From assembly GCA_028718575.1 (NCBI GenBank), contig JAQULN010000067.1, forward strand, positions 1 to 9,905: a stretch of DNA of 9,905 nt, read 5' to 3'. This document shows positions 7,215-9,905 of the stretch, piece after piece (the first letter of the stretch is position 1; each line of letters begins with the position of its first letter). The translations under genes and the position numbers were made by a program. The notes below the pieces were generated by a model. That model was not told the origin of the DNA. It made no database searches and worked only from the letters and a program-made list of their open reading frames with translations. Source of the DNA: Candidatus Krumholzibacteriia bacterium. Lineage in GTDB: Bacteria > Krumholzibacteriota > Krumholzibacteriia > LZORAL124-64-63.

Positions 7215-7880
7215 ATGCCGCCGGCTCAGCGCCATGGTCCCGTTTCGCGTACGCTCGTCCTGCTGCTTGGCCTGCTGCTCGGCCCCGTTGCGACTGCCAG
7301 GCCGGCGAACGCCGACCACGACCCCGCCTGGTACGTGGTCCGCGCAGGCGACAATCTCACCCGTATCGCCAATCGTCTCGGCACGTGGGTCACCGATCTC
7401 CGCACGGACAACGATCTGCGCACCGACGTGATCAGGCCGGGGCAGCGTCTGGAGGTGAGCCGCCCCTTCGCGCGAACAGCGGCGGACGCGATTCTCTGGC
7501 AGCGCGTGACGCGCCAGCCCCGGTCGATCACCGCTCGTTTCGGTCCCTACGAAGAAAATCGGATCATCATGCCGCGCACCGGCGTGGAGCTGGACCTGCC
7601 GCAGGGTAGCGATGTGCTGGTGCCGGCTGACGGGGTGGTCCGCTACCTCGCGGTCATGGAAGAACTAGGCGGCGTGGCGATTCTCGAACACGGCGACGGC
7701 CGCCATTCGGTGTTGAGTCCGTTCGACCTCGCGAGCGTGCCCTGGCGGCTGGGACAGGCCGTGCTTCGCGGCGATCTCCTGGGCCGGACAGCGGCGCCGC
7801 CGATCGCGGGGAAGCGGCCGTATCTTCATGTCGAGTTGCGCATCGACGGCAAGGCGGTCGATCCGAAACTGTTGCTGTAG
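7215..7880 (+). CDS. LysM and degenerate LytM (M23-like) protein, NlpD/EnvC-type
   Basis: The 221-residue exported protein has a signal peptide (LVLLLGLLLGPVATARPANA, cleavage about residue 33). It continues with a LysM peptidoglycan-binding domain (WYVVRAGDNLTRIANRLGTW onward, about 39-82) and a LytM/M23-like fold (ITARFGPYEENR to VDPKLLL). The zinc ligands are mostly lost. The HxxxD site reads RTGVE (121-125), the YAHLS site reads LSPFD (167-171), and HxH reads YLH (203-205), so only H205 remains. Family knowledge: LytM proteins without zinc ligands, such as EnvC and NlpD, activate cell-wall amidases. The position after surE-pcm-COG2426 is that of nlpD. No lipobox cysteine is seen, so it is probably soluble periplasmic. 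The ATG at 7215 is chosen because earlier starts overlap the tRNA; its Shine-Dalgarno is poor. Confidence 0.85.
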   Translation: MPPAQRHGPVSRTLVLLLGLLLGPVATARPANADHDPAWYVVRAGDNLTRIANRLGTWVTDLRTDNDLRTDVIRPGQRLEVSRPFARTAADAILWQRVTRQPRSITARFGPYEENRIIMPRTGVELDLPQGSDVLVPADGVVRYLAVMEELGGVAILEHGDGRHSVLSPFDLASVPWRLGQAVLRGDLLGRTAAPPIAGKRPYLHVELRIDGKAVDPKLLL

Positions 7881-7949
7881 GAGCCGTGCGGGCGCAGAAT
7901 CACCGCGGGGGCGCGTCAAGGACTCCGGCGAATCCGAAAGGACGGCAGC

Positions 7950-8465
7950 ATGGATCTCAAGCAAGTGATCGTCGACATTCCCGATTTTCCCCAACCCGGA
8001 ATCCTGTTTCGCGATATCACGCCGATCACGGAGGATCCGCATGCGTTCGCCTTCACGCTCGATGAGCTGGCGAGCCGGATCGCCGCGATTCCTGTCGACC
8101 GGGTAGCGGCCATCGAGAGTCGCGGTTTCGTCTTCGGCGGTCCTCTGGCGCTGCGCCTTGATCGCGGCCTGGTTCTCGTGCGCAAGGCGGGCAAGCTCCC
8201 GCGCGCCACGCGTGCCGAACGGTACGACCTCGAGTACGGCACAGCGACGCTCGAGATCCACCGAGACAGCATCGCGGCGGGCCAGCGCGTGCTCGTGATC
8301 GATGATTTGCTCGCGACGGGGGGGACCGCGGCGGCGGTCGGCCGGCTCGTTCGGCAGTGCGGCGCCGCGGTCTCGGCGTATCTTTTCGTCGTGGAGCTGG
8401 ACGGTTTGGCGGGTCGCCGACAACTTCAAGATGCGCCGGTTTTTTCACTTGTGCACTACGCTTAG
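7950..8465 (+). CDS. apt: adenine phosphoribosyltransferase
   Basis: Apt is a cytoplasmic salvage enzyme making AMP and pyrophosphate from adenine and PRPP. The 171-residue protein matches the family length. It has IPDFPQPGILFRDITPI at the start, the adenine-site motif AAIESRGFVFGGPLA, RKAGKLPRAT in the flexible loop, LEYGTATLEIH, the PRPP-binding motif VLVIDDLLATGGTA (114-127) and an end reading LVHYA. All expected parts are present. AAAGGA at 7937-7942 is seven bases before the ATG. A 69-base gap separates it from the LytM gene, with no clear terminator between. The position is one where rpoS often follows nlpD; here there is no sigma factor. Confidence 0.97.
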   Translation: MDLKQVIVDIPDFPQPGILFRDITPITEDPHAFAFTLDELASRIAAIPVDRVAAIESRGFVFGGPLALRLDRGLVLVRKAGKLPRATRAERYDLEYGTATLEIHRDSIAAGQRVLVIDDLLATGGTAAAVGRLVRQCGAAVSAYLFVVELDGLAGRRQLQDAPVFSLVHYA

Positions 8466-8500
8466 GTGCGATTACGTTGCCGTGCTATCCGATCGCCGGT

Positions 8501-8577
8501 GCCCCCGTAGCTCAGCTGGATAGAGCACCAGATTCCTAATCTGGGGGCCATGGGTTCGAATCCCGTCGGGGGTACCA
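8501..8577 (+). tRNA. tRNA-Arg(CCT)
   Basis: A 77-base cloverleaf with encoded CCA. The acceptor GCCCCCG pairs with CGGGGGT, the first pair being a G-U wobble. The D arm starts GCTCAGCTGGATAGAGC. The anticodon stem CCAGA/TCTGG holds the loop TTCCTAA, giving anticodon CCT (reads AGG, Arg). The T arm is ATGGG TTCGAAT CCCGT. Leader bases GGT (8498-8500) complement the 3' ACC. The gene starts 35 bases after apt and is followed two bases later by the TTAA-flanked palindrome. Confidence 0.96.
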
Positions 8578-8579
8578 TT

Positions 8580-8675
8580 TTAACCCGGACTGTTCATGAA
8601 AGACCGCCGCGAGAAAGTGGAAAACGCGAGTATTTGACCTTTCGCAGCCGGTCCTTCATGAATAGTCCAGGTTAA
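8580..8675. mobile_element. MITE-like palindromic element flanked by TTAA
   Basis: CCCGGACTGTTCATGAA at 8584-8600 and TTCATGAATAGTCCAGG at 8655-8671 are inverted repeats matching at 15 of 17 bases. TTAA lies directly outside each end (8580-8583 and 8672-8675), as a four-base target duplication would. Pairing continues inwards: GACCG at 8602-8606 with CGGTC at 8649-8653, then a weaker GCGA/AAG match, so most of the element could fold into one hairpin. It encodes no protein. CC ends and a four-base duplication are compatible with IS1380-type elements, but that assignment is unchecked. It could also act as a shared terminator between converging genes, although T-runs are poor. TTAA is itself a palindrome, so it adds to the inverted repeat whether or not it is a duplication. 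Confidence 0.6.
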
Positions 8676-9073
8676 GGTATTTGAGCGATCGCGGGGTAAC
8701 GAACTGACGAACGCAGCGTCAGCAATCCATGCGATTCCAGCGCCGCGACGTAGTGGCAGATCCTCACCTCGACGTGTTCGACATCGGCGGGAAATGCGGC
8801 GCGGAAACCGCGCGCGAGCTCGCCGACCGTCCGTTCGCCGTCGACCTGGGTCCAGAGCCAGCTTCCGCGCGGGTCCAGCGGTACGCGGATGAAACGCCGG
8901 TGCTGCCGCAAGCGCGGCTGCAAGATACGGCCCAAGATCGGATCGCGAAAACGCGGCAACAGCAACAACAACCGGGCCGGATCGCTTCCTGGCTCGCTTT
9001 CGACCTTGCGCGCCGGCACCAGGTCCAGATAGTCCGTGTTCTGGAACCGTCGACGTCGCCATGGCCACTGCAT
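8672..9073 (-). CDS. PqqD-like (RRE-fold) protein, second of a tandem pair
   Basis: This 133-residue protein has a basic start (MQWPWRRRRF), a linker containing LLLLLPRFRDP, and a PqqD-like core from about residue 62 to 119: IRVPLDPRGSWLWTQVDGERTVGELARGF, then the helix RICHYVAALESHGLLTL. Family knowledge: the PqqD fold binds leader peptides in RiPP pathways, but many stand-alone relatives have no known partner. No PqqE-like enzyme or precursor is visible here. The GAGGGAG motif (minus strand, 9079-9085) sits five bases before the ATG, and only 13 bases separate it from the upstream paralog, so the two form an operon. It aligns without gaps to that paralog over 77 residues with about 28 identities counted by eye. 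The TAA stop lies in the TTAA edge of the palindromic element. The tail after LLTL is longer than in the paralog. Confidence 0.8.
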   Translation of the reverse strand: MQWPWRRRRFQNTDYLDLVPARKVESEPGSDPARLLLLLPRFRDPILGRILQPRLRQHRRFIRVPLDPRGSWLWTQVDGERTVGELARGFRAAFPADVEHVEVRICHYVAALESHGLLTLRSSVRYPAIAQIP

Positions 9074-9086
9074 CGGCGCTCCCTCT

Positions 9087-9458
9087 CTACTCGATCGTCA
9101 AGAAACCGTGGTGCTGCAAACTGACCAGAAAACGCCAAATACGAGCGTCGATCTGGTCGAGATCCTGCGGATACTTTTGTCTATAGGCTTCGACCACGTC
9201 GGCGACCGCTCGCTGGTCGTCGATGAGCTGCCAGATGCGGCTGCCGCGCACGTCGAGCGGATAACGGATCCACCAGCGCTGGCTGGGCACACTCGGAACC
9301 ACGAAGCGCCGCACGAACGGATCGCGGCAGCGCGATTTCAAAAGGTGTACGCGGTCATCGAAGCCGGGAGGTTCCGAGGGGACGGCGCGGCGCGGGATCT
9401 TGAGTCGGTTCTGTTCGTATGCTTGCGATGTATCGTCCAGTACTGCGGTTCTGGCCAT
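9087..9458 (-). CDS. PqqD-like (RRE-fold) protein, first of a tandem pair
   Basis: This 123-residue protein has a charged N-terminal region, then KSRCRDPFVRRF and a PqqD-like core at about 64-120: IRYPLDVRGSRIWQLIDDQR, AVADVVEAYRQKYP, then RIWRFLVSLQHHGFLTIE. LDxxGSxxW followed by a short helix-turn-helix-like region and a closing HGFLT is the pattern of this family. There is no signal peptide or membrane segment, so it is expected in the cytoplasm. AGGAG (minus strand, 9465-9469) lies six bases before the ATG and fixes the start. It is the upstream gene of a minus-strand pair and diverges from the membrane-anchored TPR-like gene at 9719. Function is unknown; a peptide- or protein-binding role is inferred only from the fold. 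Confidence 0.8.
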   Translation of the reverse strand: MARTAVLDDTSQAYEQNRLKIPRRAVPSEPPGFDDRVHLLKSRCRDPFVRRFVVPSVPSQRWWIRYPLDVRGSRIWQLIDDQRAVADVVEAYRQKYPQDLDQIDARIWRFLVSLQHHGFLTIE

Positions 9459-9558
9459 GCCTGACTCCTGTAGATCACGTCGGAACGCGGACGGGAGAGG
9501 CCGTGCAGGAATCTAGCATATTCCAGACGGAAGTTCAGCAGAATCCCGTGATACGGTG

Positions 9559-9600
9559 AGGAAGATGGAACTTAAAACACGTATAATAGAATCCTAATTT
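9559..9600. promoter_or_regulatory. AT-rich divergent promoter region
   Basis: The 260-base gap between the PqqD-like pair and the TPR-like gene holds one AT-rich island. On the plus strand it contains an exact TATAAT (9582-9587), but no good -35 lies 16-18 bases upstream. On the minus strand the same island reads TATTAT (five of six -10 bases), preceded after 17 bases by TTCTCG (weak -35). It probably drives one or both divergent genes. The rest of the gap shows no coding or RNA feature I can support. Confidence 0.35.
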
Positions 9601-9703
9601 GCGGCCGAGAATCAGCCCGATCGCGAAGTCCGCTGGATATCCGGTCGTTCTTCGACTATCTTTCGCGCTCGGCACTGATCGACAAGTCAACGGCATCAAC
9701 GGC

Positions 9704-9712
9704 AAGGCGAGG
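9704..9712 (+). promoter_or_regulatory. ribosome binding site setting the GTG start at 9719
   Basis: AAGGCGAGG ends six bases before GTG 9719. An in-frame TTG at 9713 directly touches this motif and so is too close to be the start. Confidence 0.6.
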
Positions 9713-9718
9713 TTGAAC

Positions 9719-9905
9719 GTGGCCGCGCAGAAGTTTACCCGCAAGGATCTCAAGAAGGATTCTTTCGTCGAGAGCACGGACCGCGCGCTGAGCTTCATCC
9801 AACAGCACGCCACGGCGGTCGGGGCTGTGCTGCTCATCCTAGTCGTTCTTTTAGTCGGCGGTTCCTACGTTCGCAAAGGCCAGCAAGCCGCAAAGATGGA
9901 AGCGA
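9719..9905 (+). CDS. membrane-anchored TPR_21/YfgM-like protein, N-terminal part (3' end cut)
   Basis: Sixty-two residues are visible before the window ends. A charged cytoplasmic start (QKFTRKDLKKDSFVESTDRA) is followed by a membrane anchor, about residues 32-52 (TAVGAVLLILVVLLVGGSYV), then a basic RKGQQAAKMEA that would begin the periplasmic part. Family knowledge: tetratricopeptide proteins of the TPR_21/YfgM kind start this way, with a KxxRKDLK motif and one signal anchor, and in E. coli YfgM binds the Sec translocon and periplasmic chaperones. No TPR repeat lies inside the window, so the assignment rests on the N-terminus alone. The GTG start at 9719 is supported by AAGGCGAGG. It diverges from the PqqD-like pair. 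Confidence 0.6.
   Translation, partial: MAAQKFTRKDLKKDSFVESTDRALSFIQQHATAVGAVLLILVVLLVGGSYVRKGQQAAKMEA

Noticed and set aside
8441..8446. T-run after CGCCGG near the apt 3' end, terminator-like
   Set aside because: It lies inside the apt coding region and no stem of useful length precedes it.
8501..9458. Integrated island using tRNA-Arg as an attachment site
   Set aside because: No integrase and no repeat of the tRNA 3' end was seen downstream within the window.

Overview
This is a GC-rich bacterial chromosomal window, mostly plus-strand housekeeping genes packed tightly with stop/start overlaps. The gene order is: partial DUF512 radical-SAM protein, der, plsY, gpsA, MerR-type regulator, tRNA-Pro(GGG), surE, pcm, COG2426 small membrane protein, tRNA-Pro(CGG), a LysM/LytM lipoprotein-like gene in the nlpD position, apt and tRNA-Arg(CCT). 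A surE-pcm-membrane protein-nlpD-like series suggests a diderm (Gram-negative) bacterium. DUF512 next to der-plsY-gpsA, and a MerR gene next to tRNA-Pro, recall the Desulfuromonadota and related deep-branching or candidate phyla more than classical gammaproteobacteria. The phylum is an inference and is not settled by this window.

Positions 1-4300 hold ribosome assembly and phospholipid entry genes. Der is a ribosome-assembly GTPase. GpsA makes sn-glycerol-3-phosphate and PlsY acylates it; the two genes overlap by four bases. Positions 4300-7200 hold a MerR-type regulator and two proline tRNA isoacceptor genes flanking a translationally coupled surE-pcm-COG2426 series linked to stress and repair. 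Positions 7200-8580 hold a periplasmic LysM plus degenerate LytM protein (probably an amidase activator, not a peptidase), adenine phosphoribosyltransferase and tRNA-Arg(CCT).

Positions 8580-9720 are the accessory-looking part. A 96-base near-palindrome bounded by TTAA on both sides (a MITE-like candidate) sits two bases after tRNA-Arg. Its far TTAA supplies the stop codon of the first of two tandem minus-strand PqqD-like genes. The two PqqD-like proteins are clear paralogs and have no radical-SAM partner or precursor peptide in view. After a 260-base divergent intergenic region containing an exact TATAAT, the plus strand begins a membrane-anchored protein resembling TPR_21/YfgM-type proteins, cut by the window end.

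Points most worth a second look: the tandem PqqD-like pair, the TTAA-flanked palindrome, the leader sequences of all three tRNAs (complementary to their own 3' ACC(A) ends), and the LytM domain that has lost most of its zinc ligands. I saw no CRISPR array, full insertion sequence, phage gene or rRNA. Only the minus-strand PqqD pair leaves the plus-strand layout.
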